Notes: generated by a model from the letters alone, not told the origin. 64,000 nt of DNA from JANNSX01 sp046348995 (GCA_046348995.1 JAXMDB010000009.1:62001-126000), one strand, 5' to 3'. Positions 1 through 7,768 are shown, numbered from the stretch's first letter. Numbers and translations: made by a program.

Positions 1-115
1 GGTGGCCTGAAGGGCCGGATGAGGGGTTGAGCAGCCCGAGACATCTCGTCGAAGATCGACCCCTCTCCCCCCTGTCGGGACCCTCTCCCCATGGGCGAGG
101 GCCGAAGACAGTGAA
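1..115. repeat. Intergenic palindromic repeat, cut by the window edge
   Basis: The first bases (GGCCGGATGAGGGGTTGAGC) recur at 57372-57391. The stretch from about 60 with CCCTCTCCC, CTGTCGG and ACCCTCTCCCC recurs at 57241-57290. The two places therefore carry the same kind of non-coding repeat, here truncated on its left side. Its CCTCTCCCC blocks are the kind that form hairpins elsewhere in the window. No protein is encoded. Confidence 0.6.
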
Positions 116-188
116 CTTGCCTGGAAACAACGCGTTGGGCTGATCTCACGATCGCACATGCGCCTGATGCAAGCGCACCCCCACCTAT

Positions 189-230
189 GTTCGCCTAAGG
201 GTTTAGCTTGGCGCTAAACCCAAGGCGAAC
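189..230. repeat. Long hairpin upstream of rnr
   Basis: Arms GTTCGCCT plus GGGTTTAGC pair with GCTAAACCC plus AGGCGAAC around a five-base loop, with one small bulge. It lies about 145 bases before the rnr start and is followed within three bases by a second hairpin. It may end transcription from the gene to the left, be a mobile palindromic element, or sit in the rnr leader. The sequence does not decide. Confidence 0.6.
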
Positions 231-232
231 AG

Positions 233-257
233 TCCTCCCCCATACGAAGGGGGAGGA
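233..257. repeat. Second hairpin upstream of rnr
   Basis: A perfect nine-base inverted repeat, TCCTCCCCC and GGGGGAGGA, separated by seven bases. It resembles the pyrimidine-rich palindromes at 36021 and 45226 and is probably a small intergenic element. It has no run of T after the stem, so it is a poor intrinsic terminator. Confidence 0.55.
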
Positions 258-374
258 GATTTCGCCTCAGCGTCGAGGATTGCTCTGTACAATCGAGCGC
301 CGGCGTTGTTCCCCAGCCGCGCTTACTCATGATACGCAAGCGTTCGGCGATCATTCGCTCTCCGGCGAGGCAAC

Positions 375-2639
375 GTGCCCAAGCAGCCCAAGAAACCCAA
401 AGAGAGCCCCAAGCGTCCGGGCCTGCCGTCCAAGGCCGAGGTCGCGGCGTTTCTCGAGACCGCCGAGGGCAAGGTCGGAAAGCGCGAGATCGCCCGCGCC
501 TTCAACATCAAGGGCAACGACAAGATCGGGCTGAAGGCGCTGCTCAAGGAGATGTCGGAGGAGGGGAGCGTCTCGCGCGGCCGCAAGCATCTCCGCCGCA
601 CGGGCACGCTGCCGCCCGTCACCGTCATCGAGGTTGCGGGTCACGACGCCGACGGCGAGCTCTACGGTCTTCCCGTCGATTGGGAGAGCGAGGAGGGCGC
701 CGCCCCTAAGGTGCTCATTGCCCACGACGGTCCGCGCCACGAGCGCATCGGTCCGGCCGGCGCAGGCGATCGTCTCCTCTGCAAGCTCGAGCCGATTGCC
801 GAGGACGAGGTCTATCGCTATCGCGCGCGGCCGATCAAGAAGCTCGCCCGCGAGCAGACGCGGCTGCTCGGCATCTACCGTATGGGCGATCGCGGCGGCA
901 CCATTCTCCCCGTCGATCGCAAGCAGATGCGGGAGTGGCGGGTCGAGACCGGCGATACGGGCGGCGCCACCGACGGCGAGCTCGTGCGTTTCGACATCGC
1001 GCGGCGTGGGCGTGGCGGCTTGCCCGTCGCGCGCGTCGTCGAGCGGCTCGGCAATCCGGCGGACGAGCGCAAGATCAGCCTCATCGCCGTGCACGCACAC
1101 GGCATTCCCGATGTCTTTCCGGCCCGCGTTCTGGAGGAGGTCGAGCGGCTGCCGGACCTGGCGAAGGGCAAGCGCGAGGATCTGACGACGATCCCGCTCC
1201 TGACCATCGATCCGATCGATGCCCGCGACCACGACGATGCTGTCTACGCCGAGCCGGATGCGGACCCTAAGAATGCCGGCGGGTTCGTCGTCTATGTCGC
1301 GATCGCCGATGTCGCGCACTATGTGCGCCCCGGCACGGCGCTCGATCGCGAGGCGTTGAAGCGCGGCAACTCGGTCTACTTCCCCGATCGCGTCGTGCCC
1401 ATGCTGCCGGAGCGGATCTCGAACGACCTCTGCTCGTTGCGCGAAAAGGAAATGCGCCCGTGCCTCGCCGTGCGCATGGTGTTCGACGCGCAGGGGCAGA
1501 AGCGGTCGCACACATTCATGCGGGCGCTCATGCGCTCGGCGGCCAAGCTCGCCTACGAGGAGGCGCAGGCCGCCATCGACGGCCGGCCGAACGACAAGAC
1601 CGGGCCGCTGCTTGAGCCGGTGCTGAAGCCCTTGTGGGCCGCCTATGCGGCGCTGTGCAAGGCGCGCGATGCCCGCAGCCCCCTCGATCTCGATCTGCCT
1701 GAGCGCAAGATCCTCGTCGGTGCCGACGGTCGCATCGCGAAAATCTACACGCCGGAGCGCTTGGCGGCGCATCGGTTGATCGAAGAATTCATGATCCAGG
1801 CGAACGTCGCCGCTGCCGAAACGCTAGAGCAGAAACGCACGCCGCTCATCTATCGCGTCCATGACGAGCCCTCTCGCGAGAAGCTCGAAGGCCTGCGCAC
1901 GTTCCTGGCGACCCTCGACATTCCGCTTGCCAAAGGCCAGGTGCTCAGGCCCGAGCAGTTCAACCGCATTCTCGCCGAGACGCGCGGGCTCGACGTCTCC
2001 GAGCTCGTCAGCGAGGTGGTCCTGCGCTCGCAGAGTCAGGCCGTCTACGCGCCGGCCAATCTCGGACATTTCGGTCTCAATCTTCTGCGCTACGCCCACT
2101 TCACCTCGCCGATCCGCCGCTACGCCGACTTGATCGTGCATCGCGCGCTCATCCGGGCGCTGGGGCTGGGCGAGGGCGGGCTCGAGCCTTACGAGATCGA
2201 GCGGCTCGAGGAGATCGCGACCGAGATCAGTCAGGCCGAGCGGCGCGCGATGGCGGCCGAGCGCGAGACGGCGGACCGGCTCATCGCAACCTATCTCGCG
2301 GGCCAGATCGGCAAGAGCTTCCCCGCGCGCGTGTCGGGCGTCACGAAGAGCGGCCTGTTCATTCGGCTGGACGACACCGGGGCCGACGGCTTCATCGCTA
2401 TCTCCACTCTCGGCAGCGAATACTTCCGGTTCGACGAGGATGCGCGCGCCCTTGTCGGCGAGCGATCAGGACAGGGGTTCCGGCTCGGCGACCGGGTCGA
2501 GGCGCGGCTCGTCGAGGCGGTCCCGTCCGCAGGTGCGCTCCGCTTCGAGATGCTGAGCGCGCCGCAGCGCCGATCCGGCGGCTCGAATTTGCGCCAGCTC
2601 GGCAAGCGCGGCGTCCGGCGCCAACGCGGGCGGCGCTAG
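375..2639 (+). CDS. rnr: Ribonuclease R (VacB/RNase II family 3'-5' exoribonuclease)
   Basis: A 754-residue exoribonuclease expected to degrade structured RNA processively from the 3' end. An N-terminal winged-helix-like region is followed by OB/cold-shock segments. The RNB catalytic domain starts near residue 270 and contains DPIDARDHDDAV, with the acidic residues that bind the two metal ions, and later HFTSPIRRYAD. An S1 domain lies near residues 640-715, then a basic tail rich in Arg. The start is GTG at 375, behind GGCGAGG. Length and domain order fit RNase R rather than the shorter RNase II. Its stop codon overlaps that of the converging NsrR-type gene. Confidence 0.96.
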   Translation: MPKQPKKPKESPKRPGLPSKAEVAAFLETAEGKVGKREIARAFNIKGNDKIGLKALLKEMSEEGSVSRGRKHLRRTGTLPPVTVIEVAGHDADGELYGLPVDWESEEGAAPKVLIAHDGPRHERIGPAGAGDRLLCKLEPIAEDEVYRYRARPIKKLAREQTRLLGIYRMGDRGGTILPVDRKQMREWRVETGDTGGATDGELVRFDIARRGRGGLPVARVVERLGNPADERKISLIAVHAHGIPDVFPARVLEEVERLPDLAKGKREDLTTIPLLTIDPIDARDHDDAVYAEPDADPKNAGGFVVYVAIADVAHYVRPGTALDREALKRGNSVYFPDRVVPMLPERISNDLCSLREKEMRPCLAVRMVFDAQGQKRSHTFMRALMRSAAKLAYEEAQAAIDGRPNDKTGPLLEPVLKPLWAAYAALCKARDARSPLDLDLPERKILVGADGRIAKIYTPERLAAHRLIEEFMIQANVAAAETLEQKRTPLIYRVHDEPSREKLEGLRTFLATLDIPLAKGQVLRPEQFNRILAETRGLDVSELVSEVVLRSQSQAVYAPANLGHFGLNLLRYAHFTSPIRRYADLIVHRALIRALGLGEGGLEPYEIERLEEIATEISQAERRAMAAERETADRLIATYLAGQIGKSFPARVSGVTKSGLFIRLDDTGADGFIAISTLGSEYFRFDEDARALVGERSGQGFRLGDRVEARLVEAVPSAGALRFEMLSAPQRRSGGSNLRQLGKRGVRRQRGRR

Positions 2640-3061
2640 CGGCGTCCGCCGATCGCTCGTTGCGGCTCGATACAATCTGCCAGCGTCGACCGATCGAGAT
2701 CGGCCATGAAGGCGTCGCGGGCCTTCGCCAGACGGGCGCGCAGGCGGCAGCGCGGGAGAAACGTGCACGGCGAGCTTTCGTCGCGGAAACACTCCACCAG
2801 CGCCTGCGGCGCCTCGAGACGCCGAACCACCTCGCCGAGACCGATCCCGGCCGCAGGTCGCGCGAGCTTCAGGCCACCGCCGCCACCGCGCCTCGTCGAC
2901 ACGAATCCCGCCTCCGCCAGCGCCTGCACGACCTTGTTCAAGTGATGCCGCGAGATGGCGAGCTCCTTGGCGAGCGCCTCGGTCGTAAAGGTGCGATCGG
3001 GCTCCGCCGCCAGTCGCATCAAGGCACGCAAACCGAAATCCGTGAACATGGTGAGGCGCAT
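2636..3061 (-). CDS. nsrR: Rrf2-family transcriptional regulator, NsrR type (NO sensor)
   Basis: A 141-residue Rrf2 protein with an N-terminal winged helix (residues 1-60) and three cysteines at about 91, 99 and 105. The spacing C-X7-C-X5-C is that of NsrR, which holds a NO-sensitive iron-sulfur cluster; IscR spacing differs. It is divergent from nnrS, a classical NsrR target, and a 25-bp palindrome lies between them. The likely role is repression of nnrS and possibly of itself, relieved by nitric oxide. The frame stays open upstream across nnrS, but the Rrf2 start motif MRLTMFTDFGLRAL places the start at 3061. The assignment as NsrR rather than another Rrf2 member rests on the cysteines and the neighbour. 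Confidence 0.85.
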   Translation of the reverse strand: MRLTMFTDFGLRALMRLAAEPDRTFTTEALAKELAISRHHLNKVVQALAEAGFVSTRRGGGGGLKLARPAAGIGLGEVVRRLEAPQALVECFRDESSPCTFLPRCRLRARLAKARDAFMADLDRSTLADCIEPQRAIGGRR

Positions 3062-3107
3062 GGTCGCTCGTCTCTGCCGTGGACTTGCTGCGGAGCGCCG
3101 CAGATGC

Positions 3108-3132
3108 GAATACGTATCTGAAATACCTATTC
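3108..3132. promoter_or_regulatory. Candidate NsrR operator between nsrR and nnrS
   Basis: A 25-bp imperfect palindrome running from GAATA to TATTC, with GTAT and ATAC in the inner arms; 10 of 12 base pairs match. AT-rich dyads of this size bind Rrf2 dimers. It lies directly before the GAGGA ribosome-binding site of nnrS and 47 bases from the nsrR start. Binding there would block nnrS expression and could control both divergent genes. Confidence 0.6.
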
Positions 3133-3145
3133 GAGGACCGAGCCC

Positions 3146-4327
3146 ATGGCAACCACGGCGGAGATGCGGCGCGCCTACGCGGGTCCGGCCATTTTGAGCT
3201 ATGGCTTCCGCCCGTTCTTCCTGGGCGGGGGCGCCTGGGCCGTGGTCGCGGCGGCCCTTTGGCTGCCGGTCTTCTACGGCGAGATCACGCTGCCGACCGG
3301 GCTGTCCCCGCTCGAATGGCACGTGCACGAGCTCATCTTCGGCTACGTGCCGGCGGTGATCGCGGGCTTCCTGCTGACGGCGGTGCCGAATTGGACCGGA
3401 CGGCTGCCCGTCATTGGGACGCCGCTGCTGGTCCTGGTCTCGATCTGGATTGCCGGCCGGGTGAGCATGCTGGTCTCCGGCACGATCGGGCTGCCGCTCG
3501 CCGCCGTGATCGACCTGGCCTTCCTGGCGACTTTCCTCCTCGTCATCGCCCGCGAGATCGTGGCGAGCGGCAACACGCGCAATCTTAAAGTGCTCGTGGG
3601 CGTCGGGCTTCTGCTCGTCGCCAATGTGCTGTTCCATCTGCAGGCGCTGCTCGGGATCGGCGACGGTCATGGGCTGAGGCTCGGCATCTCCGCGGCGCTC
3701 GTGCTGATCATGCTGATCGGTGGCCGCATCATCCCGAGCTTCACGCGCAACTGGCTCGTGAAACAAGCGCCAGGACGGCTGCCGGATCCGTTCGGCCGGC
3801 TGGACATAGTAGCGGTGGCGGTCTCGGCGATTGCGCTCGCCGCGTGGGTCGTCGCGCCGGCTTGGATCGGCACGGCGGCCGCCGCTGTCGTCGCGGGCCT
3901 GGCCAACGGTGTGCGGCTGTCGCGCTGGGCCGGCGCGCGCACGGCAGCCGAGCCCCTCGTGCTCATCCTGCACGTGGGTTTCGCCTTCGTGCCCTTGGGC
4001 TTCCTGCTCGTTGCGGCATCGATCCTGTGGCCGCAGACGCTTTTGCCGTCGGGTGCCCTGCACGCCTGGACGATTGGTGCCATCGGCCTGATGACGCTCG
4101 CGGTCATGACGCGCGCGAGTCTCGGCCACACGGGCCTTCCGCTCACGGCGACGCGTCCGATACAACTCATCTATGCGTGTGTGCTGCTCTCCGCTCTCGC
4201 GCGCATTGCGGCTGCCTTCGATCTCGGCCGGGATGGCATGCTGCATGCCTCCGCAGGTCTCTGGGTGCTGGGCTTCGTCGTCTTCTGTGCCGTCTACGCG
4301 CCGCTGCTCGCAAGGCGTGGGGCATGA
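3146..4327 (+). CDS. nnrS: NnrS family haem-copper membrane protein (nitric oxide stress)
   Basis: A 393-residue, very hydrophobic protein with about 12 predicted transmembrane helices, the usual size for NnrS. Near residue 60 it has WHVHELIFGY, the conserved histidine motif of the family. NnrS proteins reduce damage from nitric oxide and are typically controlled by NsrR or NNR/DNR regulators. The start at 3146 follows GAGGACCGAGCCC. The last four bases (ATGA) overlap the start of a small ferredoxin gene, so the two are translationally coupled. No denitrification reductase gene is in the window, which favours a protective role. Confidence 0.92.
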   Translation: MATTAEMRRAYAGPAILSYGFRPFFLGGGAWAVVAAALWLPVFYGEITLPTGLSPLEWHVHELIFGYVPAVIAGFLLTAVPNWTGRLPVIGTPLLVLVSIWIAGRVSMLVSGTIGLPLAAVIDLAFLATFLLVIAREIVASGNTRNLKVLVGVGLLLVANVLFHLQALLGIGDGHGLRLGISAALVLIMLIGGRIIPSFTRNWLVKQAPGRLPDPFGRLDIVAVAVSAIALAAWVVAPAWIGTAAAAVVAGLANGVRLSRWAGARTAAEPLVLILHVGFAFVPLGFLLVAASILWPQTLLPSGALHAWTIGAIGLMTLAVMTRASLGHTGLPLTATRPIQLIYACVLLSALARIAAAFDLGRDGMLHASAGLWVLGFVVFCAVYAPLLARRGA

Positions 4328-4593
4328 GCAGCTCTGGGCGTTTCGAGATCTATCTCGCCTGGTCCGAGCGCGTGCTCACGGTCGAGCCCGGGCAAAGCGC
4401 GCTGCAAGCTCTCATCGACGCCGGCGTGCCGATCGAGCAAGGCTGCGGCACGGGGACGTGCGGCACCTGCGCGACGGAGTATGTCGAGGGCGACGTCGTG
4501 CACAAGGACGGGATCCTCTCCCTCGAGGACCGCAAACGCTACTTCTGCCCCTGCGTGTCGGTGGCCCGCACGCGCGTCGTGCTCGCGCTGTAG
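4324..4593 (+). CDS. Small 2Fe-2S ferredoxin coupled to nnrS
   Basis: An 89-residue stand-alone plant-type ferredoxin domain. Cysteines at 41, 46 and 49 (C-X4-C-X2-C) and the final Cys 77 within FCPCVS should hold a 2Fe-2S cluster. The motif resembles the C-terminal ferredoxin domain of VanB/phthalate dioxygenase reductases more than that of free ferredoxins. It has no flavin or NAD domain and no signal peptide, so it is probably a cytoplasmic one-electron carrier. Its ATG overlaps the nnrS stop, suggesting that it supplies electrons to NnrS or a linked NO-detoxifying step; that role is inference. Confidence 0.85.
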   Translation: MSSSGRFEIYLAWSERVLTVEPGQSALQALIDAGVPIEQGCGTGTCGTCATEYVEGDVVHKDGILSLEDRKRYFCPCVSVARTRVVLAL

Positions 4594-4671
4594 CGGTCGT
4601 CCGTACAGATAGACCCGACCGCCGGGATGGCGATCGGGTCCAATGCTGCGATCATCTATGGGAGCGCGCGC

Positions 4672-5664
4672 TCAGCTCAAATTGCCTTCCGGCCACCGCG
4701 AGCGCGGCGGCGAGGACCTGTCCTCTCCGAGCCCATCGTCGGACGACGCGTTGTCGGTGTCGTCTTCCATCATGCCCGAGACGTCCGCCGTCGCACCGGT
4801 GCCGGCGGGCATCGAGCCGCGATAGGCTTGGCTCATGTCGCGGTTCTCGCCGCTGATCGGGTGCTCGTCGTCGCCGACGACGCCGCGCACCGCGTGCTCC
4901 TCGACGCGGGAGGTCGGCAGCGCGCCACCGATCGCCGCGCCGATGGCGAGGGCCACGGCACCGACCGCCAGCGGGTAGCGCTCCATGAGATCGGCCGCGG
5001 TCTGCTGGGCGCTGCGCGTGGCGCGATGGGTCGCGTGCATCGCGTCCGACGCCGTGTGACCGAAGTCCTGGGCGGCGTGACGGACACCGGAGGCGGCAGA
5101 GCTGAACGCATCTTGTGCCGAGCTCACCGTCGAGCTTACGCCCTCGGCCGCCGACTGCGCGACGCCACCCACCGTATCGATGGTGTCGTGCACGCGCTCA
5201 CGGGCGGAGCGGGCCATCGCGCCGAGTGTGGAGGAGCCGTCACGCTCCGCATCGTAGGAGCGACCGCTCGTATCGGCGTCGACGCCGACGTCGGCATAGA
5301 CGCTCTCGGAGCTTGCAGCAGGATAGGCGTCACGATAGCCGCCATAGGCGCCTGAGCTCGACTCGCCATACCGATAATCGCCTTGGCGCGAGCTGCCGGG
5401 CGATTGAGCGCTACGGCCGAACATCATCCACGCCAAACCGGCGCCGATCAGCGTCAGCGCCAACGGGTTTTCCTGCACCTGCCGGGACAGGGTCGACATC
5501 GATCGCGACATCACTTGAGCGCCTCCATCGGGAAAAACCTGGGAGCGAAGCTCGTTCAACAGCTCGCTCGTCGTCATCTTGTGCTTCAACGCATCGATCG
5601 TCTCGCCCAGATCCGAGCGGGCGCGCTCGACATCGCGCTGGGCAGCGGTGGTCTCGTCGGTCAT
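4672..5664 (-). CDS. DUF3618 domain membrane-associated protein
   Basis: A 330-residue protein, last of a three-gene operon. The first 55 residues match the DUF3618 pattern (RARSDLGETIDALKHKM). A short hydrophobic helix follows near residues 68-84, then a Ser/Tyr/Gly-rich linker, a long amphipathic Ala-rich region, and a second hydrophobic helix near 225-245 (LAVGAVALAIGAAIGGAL). The C-terminus is acidic. Such proteins accompany holin-X-like genes in stress-induced operons; the biochemical role is unknown. It overlaps the preceding gene by four bases and should be made under general stress from the promoter at 6739. Confidence 0.8.
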   Translation of the reverse strand: MTDETTAAQRDVERARSDLGETIDALKHKMTTSELLNELRSQVFPDGGAQVMSRSMSTLSRQVQENPLALTLIGAGLAWMMFGRSAQSPGSSRQGDYRYGESSSGAYGGYRDAYPAASSESVYADVGVDADTSGRSYDAERDGSSTLGAMARSARERVHDTIDTVGGVAQSAAEGVSSTVSSAQDAFSSAASGVRHAAQDFGHTASDAMHATHRATRSAQQTAADLMERYPLAVGAVALAIGAAIGGALPTSRVEEHAVRGVVGDDEHPISGENRDMSQAYRGSMPAGTGATADVSGMMEDDTDNASSDDGLGEDRSSPPRSRWPEGNLS

Positions 5665-6041
5665 TGCGCCTTCTCCCTCACCATGTTCGCTGTCTTGCGC
5701 AACTCGCGCAGCGACTTGCGCGGCGTCAGACTGGTTTTGCCCGAGCCGTGCAGCACGAGGCCCGCGCCTACGGCCGCCGCAACCGCGCCGACGAGAAGCG
5801 CCGACCAGCCGGTATCCATGCCGGCGTTCGCAAGCGCCACGACGAGCGCTTGGAGCAGGATGACGAGTGCCGCGACGAGAAATACGCCGCCGGCCACCAT
5901 GCTGCCGATGGCGGTCTCGAAATGCTCGGCCTTCTCGTTGAGCTCGGCGCGGAGCAGATCCGCCTCGCTCTTCATGAGACGCACGACTTCGGTGCCGAGC
6001 TGGGGAATGAGCTCAGTGATGGATCGGTTCTTGTCGCTCAT
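5661..6041 (-). CDS. Phage-holin-like (Holin-X / DUF1469 type) small membrane protein
   Basis: A 126-residue protein. An N-terminal amphipathic helix (residues 1-40, TELIPQLGTEVVRLMKSEA) is followed by two hydrophobic segments near 48-72 and 80-100, then a basic tail. This is the layout of the actinobacterial Holin-X superfamily. Despite the name, chromosomal members are thought to act in membrane stress rather than lysis. It is the middle gene of the operon and overlaps both neighbours by four bases (ATGA type), so production of all three proteins is linked. Confidence 0.8.
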   Translation of the reverse strand: MSDKNRSITELIPQLGTEVVRLMKSEADLLRAELNEKAEHFETAIGSMVAGGVFLVAALVILLQALVVALANAGMDTGWSALLVGAVAAAVGAGLVLHGSGKTSLTPRKSLRELRKTANMVREKAQ

Positions 6042-6589
6042 TTGAGACCCTCGTTGCTCGAGCGAACGTTTGAGGCGAGATCGGCGGACACATCGGCGAC
6101 CGCACTCTTGACCTCGGAGACGGCGCTCTTGACCTTGTCGGTGAACGGCTGGGTGACCAAGCTCGGTGCGGCCTTGGCGACGCGCGAAAGCGCCATGCCG
6201 AGAAGCATTGCGCCGCCGACGAACGCAGCTGGGTGTTTCCGGGCAAGATCGGACACGTCGCCGACCATGTCGCCGAGGCTCTTCTGCTCGACGGTGCGCG
6301 AGAAGTCGGCGAGGCTCGAGCCCATGCCTTCGGCGTAGCGCGCGGCGCTGTGCTGCCCGCGCTGATCGAGATGCCGGGCGGCGCTATCGATCACGTCAGC
6401 GAAATCGTTGACGAGCGATGCCACGACCGTCTTCTGCGCGTTCGCCGTGCCCTCGAGCTCGGAACGAACACGTCCGGCCGTTTCCTTCGCCTGCCGCCCG
6501 AGGTCGTCGGCGGCATCGGCGAGATTGGCCTGCGGACCATTCCCCAACTGGCCCTCGTCCTGACCTAGAGTGTTCTGTGATTGTGGCAT
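6038..6589 (-). CDS. Nutrient-deprivation-induced-like membrane protein, first gene of stress operon
   Basis: A 183-residue protein with a polar amphipathic N-terminal half (residues 1-100, many Ala, Asp, Gln), one hydrophobic segment near 125-142 (HPAAFVGGAMLLGMALSR), and an Ala/Val/Ser helical tail. The start at 6589 (MPQSQN) was preferred because the frame upstream is poor and lies in the probable leader. The protein resembles those annotated as nutrient-deprivation-induced in Hyphomicrobiales. It heads an operon with the holin-like and DUF3618 genes, about 125 bases downstream of an EcfG-type promoter. Molecular function is unknown. Confidence 0.72.
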   Translation of the reverse strand: MPQSQNTLGQDEGQLGNGPQANLADAADDLGRQAKETAGRVRSELEGTANAQKTVVASLVNDFADVIDSAARHLDQRGQHSAARYAEGMGSSLADFSRTVEQKSLGDMVGDVSDLARKHPAAFVGGAMLLGMALSRVAKAAPSLVTQPFTDKVKSAVSEVKSAVADVSADLASNVRSSNEGLK

Positions 6590-6714
6590 TGTGGATGACC
6601 CGATCTGTTGGCCGGTCACGCGATGCCGGCTGCGCTTCACGAAAAGACCTCGGAGACCCGCGGCGACGCGGCACTCAGCCTCGACGCGCCACGGCCGAGT
6701 TGCTCGTGGGGGAC

Positions 6715-6739
6715 AACGGCTCAGGCGCGCCCGCGTTCC
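6715..6739 (-). promoter_or_regulatory. EcfG-type general stress promoter
   Basis: Read on the minus strand, GGAAC (6739-6735) is followed after exactly 16 bases by CGTT (6718-6715). This matches the established EcfG/SigT promoter GGAAC-N16/17-CGTT of alphaproteobacteria. It points into the three-gene stress operon starting at 6589, leaving a leader of roughly 120 bases. Confidence 0.72.
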
Positions 6740-6788
6740 CAACGCTGCGCTCGAAAAAGCTCATGACTTACGCAGGTTGCGTGGGGTC

Positions 6789-7220
6789 TCAACGGCGCTT
6801 GCGGCGTCGTCCGTAAAGCTCGAGCCGGTGATGGACGAGATCGAAGCCGAGCTCGGCGGCGATCTCCGCCTGCAGCTTCTCGATGCGCTCGGAGCGGAAT
6901 TCCGTCACCTCGCCCGTCTCGATATCGATCATGTGGTCGTGGTGGACCGCACTGGCGGTCTCGAAGCGGGCAGGTGCGTTCTCGAACGTATGGCGCTGGA
7001 TGACGCCCTGAGCCTCGAGGGCCGCGAGCGTCCGGTAGACGGTCGACAGCGACAGCCGGCCGTCGACCGCTTGGCCCCGGCGATGGAGCTCGTTGGCGTC
7101 GGGGTGATCGGCGGCATCGGCCAGCACCTGGAGTAGGGCGGTGCGCTGCCGCGTCATGCGGACGCCGTGCGCGCGAAGGGCTCGCTCCATCTCGGCGGCG
7201 CGCTGGTGCTTGGTCGGCAT
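6789..7220 (-). CDS. fur: Fur family metalloregulator (Fur/Mur type)
   Basis: A 143-residue Fur-family repressor. The N-terminal winged helix (residues 1-80) includes LSLSTVYRTLAALEAQG. The metal-binding and dimerisation part carries HHDHMIDIETGEVTEF and the ending LVHHRLELYG typical of Fur, which in Hyphomicrobiales often acts as the manganese-responsive Mur. It is not Irr-like, since the haem motifs are absent, nor Zur-like. An in-frame start at 7256 is possible, but it lies within a perfect palindrome that looks like an operator, so 7220 is preferred. It is divergent from the DUF983 gene. Confidence 0.88.
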   Translation of the reverse strand: MPTKHQRAAEMERALRAHGVRMTRQRTALLQVLADAADHPDANELHRRGQAVDGRLSLSTVYRTLAALEAQGVIQRHTFENAPARFETASAVHHDHMIDIETGEVTEFRSERIEKLQAEIAAELGFDLVHHRLELYGRRRKRR

Positions 7221-7235
7221 ACGCGAGCCCGTACC

Positions 7236-7260
7236 CCAGTTGCTTCGCATTTGCAACTGG
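7236..7260. promoter_or_regulatory. Candidate Fur/Mur operator
   Basis: A perfect palindrome with eight-base arms, CCAGTTGC and GCAACTGG, around a nine-base spacer. Its core on the minus strand, TTGCAAATGCGAAGCAA, resembles the TGCAAAT-type Mur-responsive sites of rhizobia. It lies 16 bases before the fur start and 68 bases before the DUF983 start, suggesting autoregulation. Confidence 0.55.
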
Positions 7261-7327
7261 AACCGCAGGGCTGCCGCGTCAGGGCCGCGCTTGACCTTGG
7301 CCCAGCGGAAATGTCAAACCCCGCCGT

Positions 7328-7768
7328 ATGTCCATTCAGGTTGTCTCGCCCGCCGAACGGCCGCTGTTGCGCGCCATGAGCCGCGGGTTCCTCGGACGCT
7401 GCCCCGAATGCGGCCGCGGGCACATCTTTCGCGCCTTCCTCAAGGTCGCCGACCGCTGTCCCGACTGCGGGACCGAGCTGCACCATCATCGCGCCGACGA
7501 TGCGCCGCCCTATTTCGTGATCCTGATCGTCGGGCACGTGATCGTGCCGCTCGTGCTCGCGCTCGAGGTCGCCATGCATCCGCCCCTGTGGGTGCACATG
7601 GCGCTTTGGATTCCGCTCACCCTTGCGCTGGCCATGCTGCTGTTGCCCCGCATCAAGGGCGCGATCGTCGGCCTGCAATGGGCCTTCCGCATGCACGGGT
7701 TCTCGGACGGCGGTATTGCCGATCACCTCGCGAGGGCGGGCGAGCCCGCCGCGGAGCCCGACGCATGA
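7328..7768 (+). CDS. DUF983 family membrane protein
   Basis: A 146-residue protein. Two CxxC pairs in the first 50 residues (CPECGRGH and CPDCGTEL) look like a zinc ribbon. Two transmembrane helices follow near residues 63-82 and 88-110, then a basic loop. This is the usual DUF983 layout; the function of the family is unknown. Its stop overlaps the start of the NUDIX gene (ATGA), and DUF983, NUDIX and rpmG are commonly neighbours in Hyphomicrobiales. Confidence 0.9.
   Translation: MSIQVVSPAERPLLRAMSRGFLGRCPECGRGHIFRAFLKVADRCPDCGTELHHHRADDAPPYFVILIVGHVIVPLVLALEVAMHPPLWVHMALWIPLTLALAMLLLPRIKGAIVGLQWAFRMHGFSDGGIADHLARAGEPAAEPDA

Noticed and set aside
351..1772. Long minus-strand open frame of 473 codons opposite rnr
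   Set aside because: It is antisense to an unmistakable RNase R. Its His/Arg/Asp/Ala composition is what a GC-rich coding strand gives in the complementary frame, and it has no domain or ribosome-binding site.
3062..4246. Upstream extension of the NsrR-type frame across nnrS
   Set aside because: The frame is open by GC bias only. The Rrf2 family starts at MRLTMF (3061), and nnrS on the other strand is clearly coding.
5661..6041. Prophage lysis gene, because of holin similarity
   Set aside because: It lies in a stress operon with DUF3618 and a nutrient-deprivation-like gene. No endolysin or other phage gene is present.
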